NCBI GenBank assembly: GCA_010015745.1
Contig: ML978164.1
Coordinates: 254,445 to 318,444, forward strand
Origin: Setomelanomma holmii
Taxonomy: Eukaryota > Ascomycota > Dothideomycetes > Pleosporales > Phaeosphaeriaceae
DNA length: 64,000 nucleotides
Direction: 5' to 3'
Below the pieces are notes generated by a model that ran no database searches, was not told the origin of the DNA, and saw nothing but the letters and a program-made list of their open reading frames with translations. Shown piece after piece: positions 22,248 through 32,988 of this stretch (the stretch's first letter is position 1; each line of letters starts with the position of its first letter). A program made the translations under genes and the position numbers.

Positions 22248-23321
22248 ATGGCTCTCCGGCTCCCAACTCTCCGCCATTGCCTCCGTCAACCACTCCCAAA
22301 TCCCCGCTTCTACCAGCGGCGGTGGGCCCGCGTCCAAGATGTCCGCTTCCTAGTCACAAACGATGCCCAAGAACGGGTAATGGCGAAATATAGGGAGAAG
22401 CTGGAGAGAGCAGCAAAGGAGAAAGGCCTAAGCGATATCGATGCGCTCAAGGAGCAATATAAAGACAAGATCGAAGAACTTCGAAAACAAGCGATCGTAC
22501 CTGGTGCCACAGGGCCATTGACACCACCACCACCGCCACAACCCGCAGCATCGCAACCCACATCCGCAGCATCGCAACCCACATCCGCAGCATCGCAACC
22601 CACATCCGCAGCATCGCAACCCACATCCGCAACATCACCAAGCCCAAAATCGCCCTGGCCATCACCCCCTCCTCCTCCCAAACCACAAACCTCGTCAGCA
22701 GCCCCTTTACCACCTCCCGGCGTCAAGACATTAAACTCCTTCCTCGACCTGGAAAAGGTGCGCGACCTGCCCAACAAAGAAGTCGAAGCGCTCTGGCGCC
22801 TCCGCCACGCCGGCAAGCCGCAATCAATTCACTTCATCGTGCCCGCTGGCGTCTTCCGCTCCCTCCTCCAGACCGCGAAACAACACCCTGCTTTCGTCTT
22901 GCCCGTGCCTCGTGAAGTCCCCGTCGAAGACTCCACAGCCGCCAGCGAAGGCGCAACAACACAACAAGCCGCCGAACTACACTACTTACAATTCGCGCAC
23001 CCACACATCGACACCACGACGCTCCTCTTTACTAGTCTCGCGGAATTTAAGCTGCGTGGCGAATTCGCGTCCCCACACACTACAGTGACTTTCCACCAAG
23101 AGCTGGCGGGTAGTCATGATGTGGTGCTGGGTCAGGGCACGGTGGTTGAGAACAAGGGGATCAGTGTGGATGAGGCGAGGTGGTTAGTCATGTGTATGCA
23201 AAAGTTCTATGTGCAGAGTGAGGAGGGTAAGGGGAGGGACGAGTTGTTGGAAATGTTCACGAAGGGGGATAGTGGGTTTAGAGTTGAACGGTTGATTGAC
23301 GAGGCCGAGAAGATATTGTAG
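22248..23321 (+). CDS. ATP11: F1-ATPase assembly chaperone Atp11
   Basis: Mitochondrial matrix chaperone that holds free F1 beta subunits during ATP synthase assembly. Intronless, 357 residues from the ATG at 22248. The Arg-rich N-terminus (RLPTLRHCLRQPLPNPRFYQ) looks like a mitochondrial presequence. A helical segment follows (KYREKLERAAKEKG), then a low-complexity Ala/Ser/Gln/Pro linker at residues 95-165, then the conserved Atp11 domain beginning LNSFLDLEKVRDLPNKEVEALWR and ending FRVERLIDEAEKIL. The linker comes from a 21-bp tandem repeat and is longer than I would expect. It lies tail to tail with the NAT9-type gene, only 86 bp apart. Confidence 0.93.
   Translation: MALRLPTLRHCLRQPLPNPRFYQRRWARVQDVRFLVTNDAQERVMAKYREKLERAAKEKGLSDIDALKEQYKDKIEELRKQAIVPGATGPLTPPPPPQPAASQPTSAASQPTSAASQPTSAASQPTSATSPSPKSPWPSPPPPPKPQTSSAAPLPPPGVKTLNSFLDLEKVRDLPNKEVEALWRLRHAGKPQSIHFIVPAGVFRSLLQTAKQHPAFVLPVPREVPVEDSTAASEGATTQQAAELHYLQFAHPHIDTTTLLFTSLAEFKLRGEFASPHTTVTFHQELAGSHDVVLGQGTVVENKGISVDEARWLVMCMQKFYVQSEEGKGRDELLEMFTKGDSGFRVERLIDEAEKIL
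22543..22632 (+). repeat. 21-bp coding minisatellite in ATP11
   Basis: About four head-to-tail copies of a 21-bp unit (core ATCCGCAGCATCGCAACCCA), each coding seven residues (AASQPTS). The last copy has diverged. Because the unit is a multiple of three, copy-number change keeps the frame. Confidence 0.85.
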
Positions 23322-23407
23322 ATTTGTAGACGGATGTGGATGCGTGTGTGGGTGGAAGGGTAGAACAGAAGGGGCATAGATGAAGATGTATGATATTATA
23401 GATGATG

Positions 23408-24252
23408 TTATGATGTATATGGCACCACTCTACCACCATCGTCCACCGCAATCTCAATACCCCTAAACCTGCCATCAACGAGCTGCAAACGCATCTCCAC
23501 TTCCCCAAAATAATTCACGCCCCTCGCCTGCTCGAACCCCAACTTCCCAAACAACCCCAAACTCTTGACATTATGCTGATCGATTTTAACCCTGAGATAC
23601 TTCAAATACCGCACGCTCTTCTCCGCACTACCCAGTCTGTACTCCTCAAGTATGAACGCAAGATGCGTGTCAATGTATCCCAGAAATGCGAGAAGTGCAG
23701 CATGTGCGAGACCCCGACCTCTCGCAGGTAGCGACGCGATCATGATTTCCACCTCGCCAATAATTTCTTCCCGCACGTTCGATTCCGCATTATTTTTCGA
23801 AAGTTGCTCGTCTTCCTCGTCATCATCTTCGTCCGGGTATAGAAAGAGATTCACATCTCCAATCATTCTATCCGGCGCATCATGGACCTCTGGCTTGATC
23901 CCAATCCCAGTCCCACCCTCGAGACCCTCTTTTGGCGCGTGGCAAACGATGAATGTCAATTTATCGTGATCCAGACGCCAGGATTGCTGCATTGCGTGTT
24001 CTTCAGCGAGCGTTAGAGGCTCAGATGCTGTGGCCTTTTGAATTTCCTGTACAGTTGTAAGAGTTTTGCGTGGTACTTTACAGGTAGGGGATGTACTTCG
24101 TCTTTCATCCATTCGTGGTATGTGGGCACGTGGTGGGCGCAGTACGGTACGAGGAGGACTCGGGGAGTTAGGATTGCTGAGGGGTTGTGAGTTTGGGTGG
24201 AAAGATTAATTTATGTATTGGGAAATGTACCTTGGTGCTCGTTGAGCTTCAT
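23408..24252 (-). CDS. GNAT acetyltransferase, NAT9-like
   Basis: N-acetyltransferase of 246 residues related to eukaryotic NAT9. Minus-strand exons are 24252-24231 (22 nt), 24176-24097 and 24046-23408; introns of 54 and 50 nt rejoin the conserved start MKLNEHQ, AILTPRVLLVPYCAHHVPTY and WMKDEEIQKATASEPLTL. The acetyl-CoA loop is visible as RGRGLA near residue 150. A second conserved part reads VKIDQHNVKSLGLFGKLGF. An Asp/Glu-rich insertion (residues 105-125) interrupts the domain. The end, roughly the last 25 residues, is poorly conserved. The substrate is not known from sequence; animal NAT9 has been linked to microtubules. Confidence 0.9.
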
Positions 24253-24896
24253 GTCGTCTTTTGGATGGGGAGTAATCGCAGTTGAAGAGTGGTATCATCC
24301 GCGGCTTTTCGAATTTTCACTCAATTAAAGTAGATAACCTACAGCGAGCCCCAGTCGATCGCCGCGCTTGTCACTCTTGACTTGGTATTATCAGAGTTCT
24401 GACAGCGCGCTGATACCAATCCTTCTAGGGTGCGGGTGAGCTTGTGTCTATGTCGTTGTCGCGACCAGGGCTCAATAAATACCTTCCGGTACGCAAAGTG
24501 ATGCAGGTGCTACACACAGTAGGAATGCTGCGAGTAACAACTGTAATCGGCGTGTAGTTCTGATTGGTTGAATGCATTGAACGACCATTTGTGGGTTGAA
24601 GTTCTACAAACCTGCCTAGGCTTGAAACGGAAAGGACAACTTTAACCTTGGCGACTTTTCTTGCAAGTCAGATTGCATGAATTGTCTACATCACCATAGT
24701 GCTAGCAATTGGATCTAGCGGGACACCACGATGATTGCCAGATAAGTAGCTTGCAAAGCATTCGAGTCCAAGCACATGAGAAAGAGTCAGGAATCCATGA
24801 CGTAGGCAAGCCACGAAGGACGCCTTACACTCTAGCTACAAACACCACTGTCCTGAGTAAAGAACGAGTTTCGAATTGTAATCGCTACAGAAAGAG
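24253..24896. promoter_or_regulatory. Divergent promoter between NAT9-like and 3-beta-HSD-like genes
   Basis: About 640 bp between two divergent starts. An inverted CCAAT motif (TGATTGG) is at 24561-24567. No other gene is supported. Confidence 0.45.
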
Positions 24897-26195
24897 ATGG
24901 AACAAGTTCCCATTCTCGTCACAGGCGGCTGCGGCTTTCTAGGCACGCGAATCATTTCCGCCCTGCTTGATACCAAACGCTACACTATCACCGCAATCGA
25001 CATCAACCCGCCGTCCCTTGGCAGCGCTGCTTTTCCAACTACCGTACGCTATGTACGTGGCAACATCCTGGACCTCGAAGCTCTGCAAAAGGTCTTCGAT
25101 GAAGCCAAGCCATCTATCGTGATCCACACTGTTGGTGTCTACCCTCTAGGACCGGCGCGGTACTCGATGAAGGGCAAGGACGGGGTGTTCAAAGTGAATG
25201 TCGAAGGGACGAGGAATGTTTTGGACGCGAGTAAGGCGTGTGGAGCAAAGGGATTAGTGTATACGAGTAGTGTGACTGTGGTGTTTGATGAGTTGAGTGG
25301 GGATTTCAAGGTGTGTAGTATTTTGCCCGATCATGTGCTATTTGGAGTGATGCTGATTTATATCCACGTGAAGAATGTCGATGAGCGCTGGCCTACGGGT
25401 AGAGCAAATACGGCATATGGACAATCAAAGGTATCTTCCCGATCCACTCGCCTCTTCTGCCACTTCAAGCAGCCCGCTGATCACTCATGTCAATTTCCTT
25501 CTCTCTCGTGTCTTCAGTGTCCTAACGCACGTTGTCCAGGGCATAGCAGACTCCCTCGTCCTAGCCGCAAACACTCCAACCTTCTCCACCTGGTATGTCT
25601 GACCACCATTATCGACATGCCCTGATCCACACACTAATCTCACCACCCGCGCGTCACCAGCGCTCTCCGCTCCGCCCCGATATTCGGCCCCAACGACCCC
25701 TCCTGCATCCCCATCATCCACGGCCTTATCCCCGCCCACCAAACACCCTACATCCTCGGGCCCGGCACAAATCTGCAAGACTACGTCTACGTCGACAACG
25801 TGGCTTCTGCACACGTCCTCGCCGCCTCCAACCTGCTCAACTCACAAACCGCCGCCGGACTCGCAATCTTCATCACCAACGGCGAGCCCGTCACGGCGCG
25901 CGACTTGTGCCTCGCGATTTGGAAAGAGTTCGGACACGTGCCGGGCCGGTCTGTAAGTATTCCTGAGGGGGTGGCGTGGTGGCTAGGACTGGCGGCGGAG
26001 TGGGGTGCGTGGGTTACGGGTGGGGAGGGTGCGTTGAGTAGGGGTATTGTGAAGGATGGGTGTAGGGAGCGTTATGCGAGTATTGCGTTGGCGAGGAGGG
26101 TGTTGGGGTATGTGCCGGAGGTGGGGTTGGAGGAGGGCATACGGAGGAGTTGCGAGCATTATAAGAAGACGTTGGCGGAGAGAGTGAAGAGGTGA
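24897..26195 (+). CDS. 3-beta-hydroxysteroid dehydrogenase/isomerase-like (NAD-dependent SDR)
   Basis: Extended short-chain dehydrogenase of 352 residues, similar to sterol-4-alpha-carboxylate dehydrogenases (Erg26-like) but probably a paralogue. Exons are 24897-25310, 25374-25430, 25540-25592 and 25661-26195. The NAD-binding motif TGGCGFLG is at residues 9-16; DIN after the second strand suggests NAD preference. The catalytic YGQSK (YxxxK) ends the second exon. FGPNDPSCIPIIHGLIP and the YVYVDNVASAHVLA segment are typical of the family. The first intron (25311-25373, 63 nt, GTGTGT...AAG) is a multiple of three without a stop, so reading through adds 21 residues. The sterol substrate is inferred only. 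Confidence 0.85.
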
Positions 26196-26272
26196 CATGC
26201 AGATTGAGGTTGACGTGCGTTGTATTGATATTGGTCATGACTAAGTCAGGATGATCAGCCCTCTTTTCACAC

Positions 26273-27419
26273 CTACAAAGTCCAGATGACCACCCTTCCA
26301 TCCACACCAGTCGAGCTAATCTTCGTAACATTTCCACCGCTCTCCTGGAAGCTTCGAATCGTATTGATCGTGTTCTGATGCACAGTCTTGAGCTTGGTGT
26401 CATCCGTGCCCGACTTGCCCTTCAGATCCATCTGCCTGAACATGTTCAGCGCACTTTCCTCGCGCTGCTCCGTCAGACCAGGCCTGCCCTTTGACTCCAG
26501 CGAGCCAGCAATCTGCCAGCCCTGCTCAGAGCCCTGGAAACGATATGCTTCGCAGTTGTAGCCTGCGGCAATGATCTCAGACTCGGTGCTCCACACAAGC
26601 GACATGAAAGGGAGGACCTGGGTGCTGACGCTGAGGATGGCGTTGGGTGGCTGGTCGGGCCCGCCTGGGTACACGACTGTGAGCGTGCTGTCGTGGGACG
26701 CAAAGGCCAAGGAGTTTCCAGAGGGAGAGAAGGCGACGCTGTGCACCCAGCCGGCAGTATTGTTCAAGAACTCGCCGCATACGGTGTTGAAGGGTAGACG
26801 CTCGCCCCAAGCCGAGGCTTCCGGTCGCTCATCCACGCCCTTGACAAAGGAGGACAGAACGCGAGCATGTCCGTCAGTAGAACCGGCTGCCAGCAGGACA
26901 GAGTTTGGGTGCCATGCCACACATGTGACAGTCGATCGAATGGGCTTCTTGATGTGCTTCGACACCCACCAGTTGTCTTCTTCCTCAAAGTAGCACACGG
27001 GGATGAGGCGCGCCCCAGAGCCGACGGCGAACTTGGTCTCCGATGGAGCCCAGCGCACGCAAGTAGCTGCACGATTGATACGCAAAAGCACCAACGTAGG
27101 CTTCCAGCCCTGAGCTGAGGATTCCCAGACGTACGCATTGCGGTCTGCATCCTTCGTCAGCGGCCTGATACACTTTCTACATAGCTCCATACTCGCCTTG
27201 GGAGCAAGTCACGATTTTGCCAGTCCTCGGGGCAATATCCACACCCGTGACCGTCTTATCGTGCCCAGTCAATTCATCCTGCAGCTTGAAGCCGCTGCCC
27301 GACTTGGCATACAAATCGACATTGTTCTCCCGAGCTACAGCGAGCGTCTGGCGGTCGGCGGAGAACGAGTGGTCTGCGATGGGGTGGTGGAAGAGATGGT
27401 GGACTTCGGGAGCGACCAT
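26273..27419 (-). CDS. ARC40: Arp2/3 complex subunit 1 (ARPC1/Arc40)
   Basis: WD40 subunit of the actin-nucleating Arp2/3 complex at endocytic actin patches, 364 residues. Exons on the minus strand are 27419-27197 and 27144-26273. The start is MVAPEVHHLFHHPIADHSFS. The conserved sequence VTCSQ-DRNAYVW crosses the splice, followed by VGSGARLIPVCYFEEEDNWW and HKKPIRSTVTCVAWHPNS-type blades. The C-terminus ends STGVDGRVVIWTL. The intron joining these parts (27145-27196) must start with GC. A GT donor five bases further gives the wrong frame, and an unspliced reading meets a stop. Confidence 0.95.
27145..27196 (-). other. GC-AG intron in the ARPC1 gene
   Basis: Exon ends CAAG and the intron begins GCGAGT, a good match to the GC-donor consensus (AG before, A and G at +4 and +5). 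It ends GCTGACGAAGGATGCAG. Splicing gives CSQ-DRNAYVW, the expected sequence. Confidence 0.8.
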
Positions 27420-27715
27420 GGTGATGTTTAGGGACAGTAGGAGACTCTCTACTACTGCAATTGGGGCTGTGAGGCGTGAGATTGGAGCTGGGTGGAGTGG
27501 TGGTGGGGCTTTGGTGATGCGGCCCGCGGTGAGCACGGGCGTTTCTTGGCTCCTCCGAAAAGTCGCCCGAGTCCGCAACGTACGAGAGGACGACTCACAA
27601 TCTCAGATCGGCATTGACGGCGCAGCGTAAACCGGAATTCTCTCAGTGCATGTAAGCTACAATCACAATCTACACAATCGCAGCACATGCTAATTGACGC
27701 CAAGTAACCGCCGTC
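27420..27715. promoter_or_regulatory. Divergent promoter between ARPC1 and mS41 genes
   Basis: Just under 300 bp between two divergent start codons. No distinct motif stands out. Confidence 0.45.
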
Positions 27716-28441
27716 ATGATCCTCCGACGCCCCCTTCTCAGCGCTCCAACCACATTCTCAATATCAAAACAATGCACCCGCAACCTTCAACACTCCATCC
27801 CCATGCGCCCCGTCCCAAAGCCAATCCCCTTCATCCCCGACCACACCGCCTTCCTCAGCGCCATCGGCCGCGGTCTCTCCGCGCACGCAACCAAGATCCC
27901 CTCCTGGGAGGCCCTCTTCACACTGACATCGCCGCAACTAAAAGAGCTCGGCGTCGAGCCCGCGCGCTCACGGCGGTACCTGCTGCACTGGCGAGAAAAG
28001 TTCCGGAACGGCGAGTATGGGATTGGAGGGGATTGTCGGTATGTGGAAAGTGGTGTGGCGGAATTGCAAGTCGTGCAAGCACCCGTTCCACCAAACCCAG
28101 CGCTTGGAAACACGATAAGTCCGAGGAGCGCGACGGCAACCGCGATACATGATCCTGGGACGAGGAAGTTTGTGGTCAATGTTCCGCTTGGTGCTGATGC
28201 GTCGCCTGCGCCGGTCGAGGAGTTGCCCCAGGTTCAGGGTGTTATTGTCAAGGGCGCGAAAACTATCAAAGGGAGCTTCGTCGAGCCGGTTAAGGGGAGT
28301 GCGGGCTTGAAGGCGAGGATAAGACTGCAAGAGGGCATCTGGGAGGAGAGAAGAGGGCACAAGGTCGATGGCGGTGAGAGGAGAAAGGCGGAGGTACGGG
28401 CGAAGAGAAGGGCGGCTGAGAACAAGGAGAAGGCGAGGTAG
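27716..28441 (+). CDS. FYV4: Mitochondrial small ribosomal subunit protein mS41 (Fyv4, IGR motif)
   Basis: 241 residues, intronless. The N-terminal 25 residues are Arg/Ser/Thr-rich without acidic residues, as in a mitochondrial presequence. The IGR domain follows (FLSAIGRGLSAHATKIPSWE, then ELGVEPARSRRYLLHWREKF). The rest is Pro- and then Lys/Arg-rich, ending with a basic helix typical of rRNA-binding tails. In yeast the IGR protein Fyv4 is a component of the mitochondrial 37S subunit. The start at 27716 is preferred because the presequence begins there; a second Met at 27803 would remove it. Confidence 0.82.
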   Translation: MILRRPLLSAPTTFSISKQCTRNLQHSIPMRPVPKPIPFIPDHTAFLSAIGRGLSAHATKIPSWEALFTLTSPQLKELGVEPARSRRYLLHWREKFRNGEYGIGGDCRYVESGVAELQVVQAPVPPNPALGNTISPRSATATAIHDPGTRKFVVNVPLGADASPAPVEELPQVQGVIVKGAKTIKGSFVEPVKGSAGLKARIRLQEGIWEERRGHKVDGGERRKAEVRAKRRAAENKEKAR

Positions 28442-28751
28442 TCACGGTGACGAAGGACGGTGTAAAGCCTGTAAGATCTGTACCATGCAAAAGATTCTAC
28501 AACAGATATTCCGAGTCTTTGTGCAGGTGATTAAAACCGATATACTGTTTACAAAGGTACCTATCGAGCCACATTTCACTATCTCAAGCCCTTACACCAG
28601 GATCTGGGCGCCGACATGAGGTTTACTCGACTTTCTGCGCAAGAAAAGGAGGCCCACGATGAAACACACCAGATCCCGCACCATCCCAAACTTTCTACAT
28701 TCGAGACGAAGTCTTCCTCGAACTTTACACAAAGGACCATATATCAGACTT
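28442..28751. other. Convergent 3' region between mS41 and esterase genes
   Basis: 310 bp between gene tails; nothing else is seen. Confidence 0.45.
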
Positions 28752-29764
28752 TTAAAAATCTGACACAGCCGCCCCTGAGGCATTTCTGACCTTCGACATC
28801 TGCCCTATAACCCAATTCATCGCAGCAATCGTGTTCTGCATGAAAATACCCGTTTCCGGCAAACTCGGCACAAACCAGAAACAATGAGGCAGCCCATCAT
28901 AATGATCATGTCGAACCGAAGCGCCAGCATCTTGCAGTAACTTGGCTAAAATCTTCCCATCATCCCGCAACGGATCAAACTCGCACGTCGCAATATATGT
29001 CGGCGGAAACAACTTATGACTTGCGGTATCCAGGCCGACGAAATAATCCTTGTCATTTGGGTCAAGACCTGTATACCCATAGGCGGTGTCGACGGAGTGT
29101 CTGTCGATGAGTGGGACGTTGGTAGCGTTCTCGTCGTGGGAGGTGTGCGTTGCTTTGAACTGCTCAGGGACGTTGTTGGGATAAAAAGCCATTGGCACAA
29201 AAGCTACCACGCCTTTGATCGCACTGGGATCGAGTGAGGATTGTCCAAGGGCGATTTTGCGCGCGAGCATCAGAGAGAGAGCACCGCCTGCACTGCCGCC
29301 TATGGTGTACAATTTGTTTGGATCGCCATTGATGGATGGGGCGTTATCGTGAGCCTGGTATAACTTGGGTCAGACATAAACCAAATTATGGATGTAAATG
29401 GATGCATGCTCACCCATTTGTATCCCTTGAGCATATCATCCAGCTGCGCAGGCGCTTTATGCTCAGGAGCAAGTCGATACTCGACACTGACAATGACCGT
29501 ATGCACATGCTCCGCCAGGGCCCGGCACAAGGAATCCTCACTGTCAAGAGAGCCGCACACGAATCCTCCTCCGTGAGCAAAGATCCCTATAGGTAACGGC
29601 TTGTCGGGCGCAGCGTCTGATCTATACACTCTTACGCGCAGTCCAGATGCGTCGTGGTCTGTTACTTTGACGTCTTTACTTGATGGAGGCAATTGTGCGG
29701 CGACGGTTTGACCAAAGGCGTCGAAAAAGGCGCGTTGCTCTTGTGGGGTGCCGTGGACTGCCAT
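28752..29764 (-). CDS. Alpha/beta-hydrolase esterase (HSL/lipase GDXG family)
   Basis: Carboxylesterase-type enzyme; at least 317 residues from the ATG at 29764. Minus-strand exons are 29764-29414 and 29354-28752, joined by a 59-nt intron. The oxyanion-hole motif is HGGG (IFAHGGGFVCGS), the nucleophile elbow GGSAGGA, the acid in CEFDPLRDDG, and the histidine in LPHCFWF, so the triad is complete. The frame remains open upstream to 29779, and a CAG acceptor sits just before VEKLLGGRM. A TATATAAA on this strand lies at 29948-29955, so a short unresolved first exon is likely. The substrate is unknown; fungal members act on small esters, mycotoxins or plant metabolites. Confidence 0.83.
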
Positions 29765-30403
29765 CCTTCCTCCGAGCAATTTTTCTACCTGGGATTGTTA
29801 GCGGATGGTTTTATTGTGGTTGAGGAGTTGGACTTGCTTGTAGCCATGATGCTGTGTATTCACGCTTCTTCGCCATTCTGAATAGCCTCAAACGCGATTT
29901 CGAGATGCACTTGTCAATGCCTTTTGGATCATCTCCATATCTGTGTCTTTATATACAGAAGACATATATGGGATAGCGATACCCCGCTTTGCAAGCAACA
30001 TTGCTTGGGGTTAAGATTGTTCATCAACAGGACCGAGAGCCATGTTAGACAGGCCGGCACTCAGCTTCGGAAGCTCTTTAGCTGCTCTTTGAAACGGTAA
30101 TGACCGTGGACGTAAACAGCGGCGATTCTGTCCTTGAGCATGTTCGAGATCCTAGGCGCCATACGTAGCTTCCGAGCGGTTCCGATCGACATAGCGGATG
30201 TGGAGCGGTACCCGATCCCGGCAAGTATCAGGAAATGAAAATGCGACAAGAACTCTCGACAGAATGGAGGTGTTTCGGCGCTTCTCGCACGTGATACGAT
30301 GCGTCTGCGGGGATCGACCTCGGCCCGTAGATCTTAGTGTGGCACTATCTGTCGTCCCATGAGATGCCATCGTTTCTTTGTTCGCGAACCCGACCTGTTC
30401 AAC
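29765..30403. other. Region upstream of the esterase gene
   Basis: About 640 bp. The first 200 bp probably hold the esterase 5' end. The rest has no supported gene. Confidence 0.4.
29948..29955 (-). promoter_or_regulatory. Probable TATA box of the esterase gene
   Basis: TATATAAA on the minus strand, about 180 bp before the first certain Met. This distance leaves room for a 5' exon and intron. Confidence 0.45.
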
Positions 30404-32988
30404 TCACAGAACGTGTGCTGGGAGTTCAACAGGTTCCATTCCTCCATCACTCAGCCCCCTCCTCTGTGCACTTCGTCCAAGGATGGCGAGCAGATCTTGG
30501 TGGCCAGATGCCGACGCTACATCATGTGGAGTCTTTCCTTCTGTATTCGCCTGGAAAGGATTCGCACCTCGTTCGCATAGGAACGTGGTGACGCCAGTTC
30601 GCAGGTCCAAGTCCCATCGAAACTCCCCGGTCCAGAAGCTTATAGCTTGATGGAGCACTGTCTTTCCGCTTTTGTCAACCGGCTCATTCACGTTCCAACC
30701 GTGCCTGAGCAATACAGTCATAGTCGCTGTTATTCTGTTTGCAACGAAGTCCTTCTCGGCGTTGAACATTGTCTTCACTAACCAAGACCGACTCAGTAAT
30801 GATCCTGCTAATGTTGACCAGGACTCCGATTCTGCTGGTCTCGCGCCATGCTTGATGAGAAATTCGACCATATCTGCCTGTCGAGCGCCAATTCCAAAGT
30901 TGAGAGGCGTTAGACTCGTCGAATAGCCGAATGGAATCTCGTTGACGTTATAGCCAGCGTCGATTAGACGTCGTGCCATGTCGAGCTCACCGAAGAGAGC
31001 CGCGAAGTGCAGTGCTGTTACCCGCTCTGGGCGACCGCGTTTGCGTAGACCCGAGCGCCAGAAGCCTTTCTTCTTCGTGAGAAGGTTGGCAAGGGCGATA
31101 TGGTCACTGGCACACACTGCTTCTTCGAAGCGATCTCGTGGCTGGCAGCCTATTCTTTCAAGTATCGCTTTCCGAGATGCAACGTCGGTCTTGTGGAAGT
31201 GGCTTGCTTGCTGGGCTACGCCTTGGCTCGGACGTTGTGCTGCTTCTCGGACGTGTCCTGAGATCTGTTGTTCCTGGGGTTGGTCACGTTGTGCCAGTGC
31301 TGTATGCGGCGATGCAGACCATACTTCATGCGTAGGCATGTCTTTGCCAGAAGGCTGCCTCGACGTCAGCGCTAGTGGAGGCGGCTGTGGGCTGGCAGCT
31401 GGCGAATTTGTCGTTGTGGAACCATAATCGAATATGGCCTTCTCCATTCCTAGCCCCACAGTCGAGCCGGAAACCTTGCTGAGAATTCTCTGAGAATCTA
31501 CGTCGCTTCGTGGAGATTCTTCGTGTAACTGTGGTGTCAGCAACGATGCAAAGTCCAGATGCTCAACGGCAGGACCAAGCGACGCTTCCACAGTCTCAAG
31601 CACTGCATCTCGACGCTTCTCAGAGATCATGGCTAGACAAGATTTGGCAAGAGCGCGCTTGCCCAATAGCACGTAGATGTGGGCCATCAGCGCCAGAGAC
31701 TCCAATGAAGCATCGTGATGCTTGCCCAGCATCTTTCTTCGGCCTTGTAATGCTGTTTCACATTCTGATCGAGCCCGGTCGATGTCCCCGTTGCGCGTAT
31801 GTACTACCGCAAGGAGATGTGATGCGGTAAGAACATACTCGCGCTCCTGGTCTGTAGCTGCAGTCTGTTCGACCAGATTGAGAAAAGCTGCCTCGGCTGC
31901 CTTGGGATCTTGGGTATGGTATGTGCAGAGAGCAAGCCTATACTGCAAGCTGAATACATCACAAAACAGGCGTTGTTGCGGTGTGAGTTGGGCCAACACG
32001 TCGAGGGCTTCTCGGAGAAGAGAATCAGCTTCCTCCCATGCTTGAGCTTCGAATGCTTTGGTCCCAGTTTCTAATGCTGCTTTGGCGAGATCCACGACCA
32101 GATCATCGGCTGATGAACGTTGCGAGTCGGTCGAACTTGAAGTATGCTGCGCTGAGGTCATATTCGAGTGGGGTCCTGATGGAGCTGAAGGTCCTTGTTG
32201 TATGGCCTCTAGAGTGCGCATCCAGTCGTTCGCATCAGTGATGCTACTCGGTTGATGCGCTGGTGGCGGCTGCCACTCCCTTGACCTGCTAGCAAGACTG
32301 ACTTCGTAGGCTGCTGTTCCTGCTGCGATTGCGTCATGCGAGCACCTCAATAATAAGGCCTCGTTGTGTGAAGGTGACCATTGTGGTTCGCACGCTCTCA
32401 ATGACGTTACCAAGTTCTGAAGCATATTCATATCTTCAAGTAATTGCCAAGGAGCGCGACCAGGTGCGATATACTGGTGTGCTCTGAGTGAAATAAGCGA
32501 GAGTGAATGTCATTGAGCAGCAAGTCTTACATCTTGATCAGGTGTGTCGTTATTTGTAGGCCTCTGGCGTGCCTTCCGATCCTGGTTTGGGTGTTGACCA
32601 TCTCGTTCTCACTCTTGTACAAGGATCTCCAACGCTGAGCTTGATCGACGAAATTACTGTTCTCTTTTTCCTGCACAGTTTTGATGAATAAGTCCAACTC
32701 TTGCATGGTGTGACTGGCTTCGTCCACTTGTGTTGCCAGGCAACTCCATATTTGGTCCTCTAATTCGGCAGGTAGAAAGGACGCATATCCGCTCTTTCCT
32801 GACATCCCGTCCAATGTAGTATAAGCAAGATCACACACATTTCCCAGTGATTTGACTTCGTCCGTTAGATCCTTGTTATATACCTGCTCGCCGAGATTTG
32901 CAAGGCATATTCCTAGTCTCCATACTGTCTTGCTCAAGGCGAAGACGCTATGGGCCACATTCGGCAAGGGAAATCTGGCAGCCGCCAT
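30404..32988 (-). CDS. NLR-like N-terminal domain, TPR and ankyrin-repeat protein
   Basis: 845 residues from the ATG at 32988. Exons are 32988-32531 and 32483-30404; the 47-nt intron restores frame at HLIKI-AHQYIAPG. The first 150 residues form a helical domain like those at the N-terminus of fungal STAND/NLR proteins. A Ser/Gln-rich linker leads to a tetratricopeptide block (residues about 285-430; WEEADSLLREALDVLAQL, ARSECETALQGRRKMLG). A second disordered linker follows, then ankyrin repeats (VTALHFAALFGELDMARRL, YNVNEIPFGYSTSLTPLNFG, KTVLHQAISF, GKTPHDVASASGHQDLLAIL). No NACHT or NB-ARC P-loop is present. It is probably a cytoplasmic scaffold or sensor; its partners are unknown. Confidence 0.8.

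Noticed and set aside
22428..22713. Minus-strand frames rich in Cys/Gly or Met/Leu repeats opposite ATP11
   Set aside because: They are shadows of the 21-bp repeat read on the other strand.
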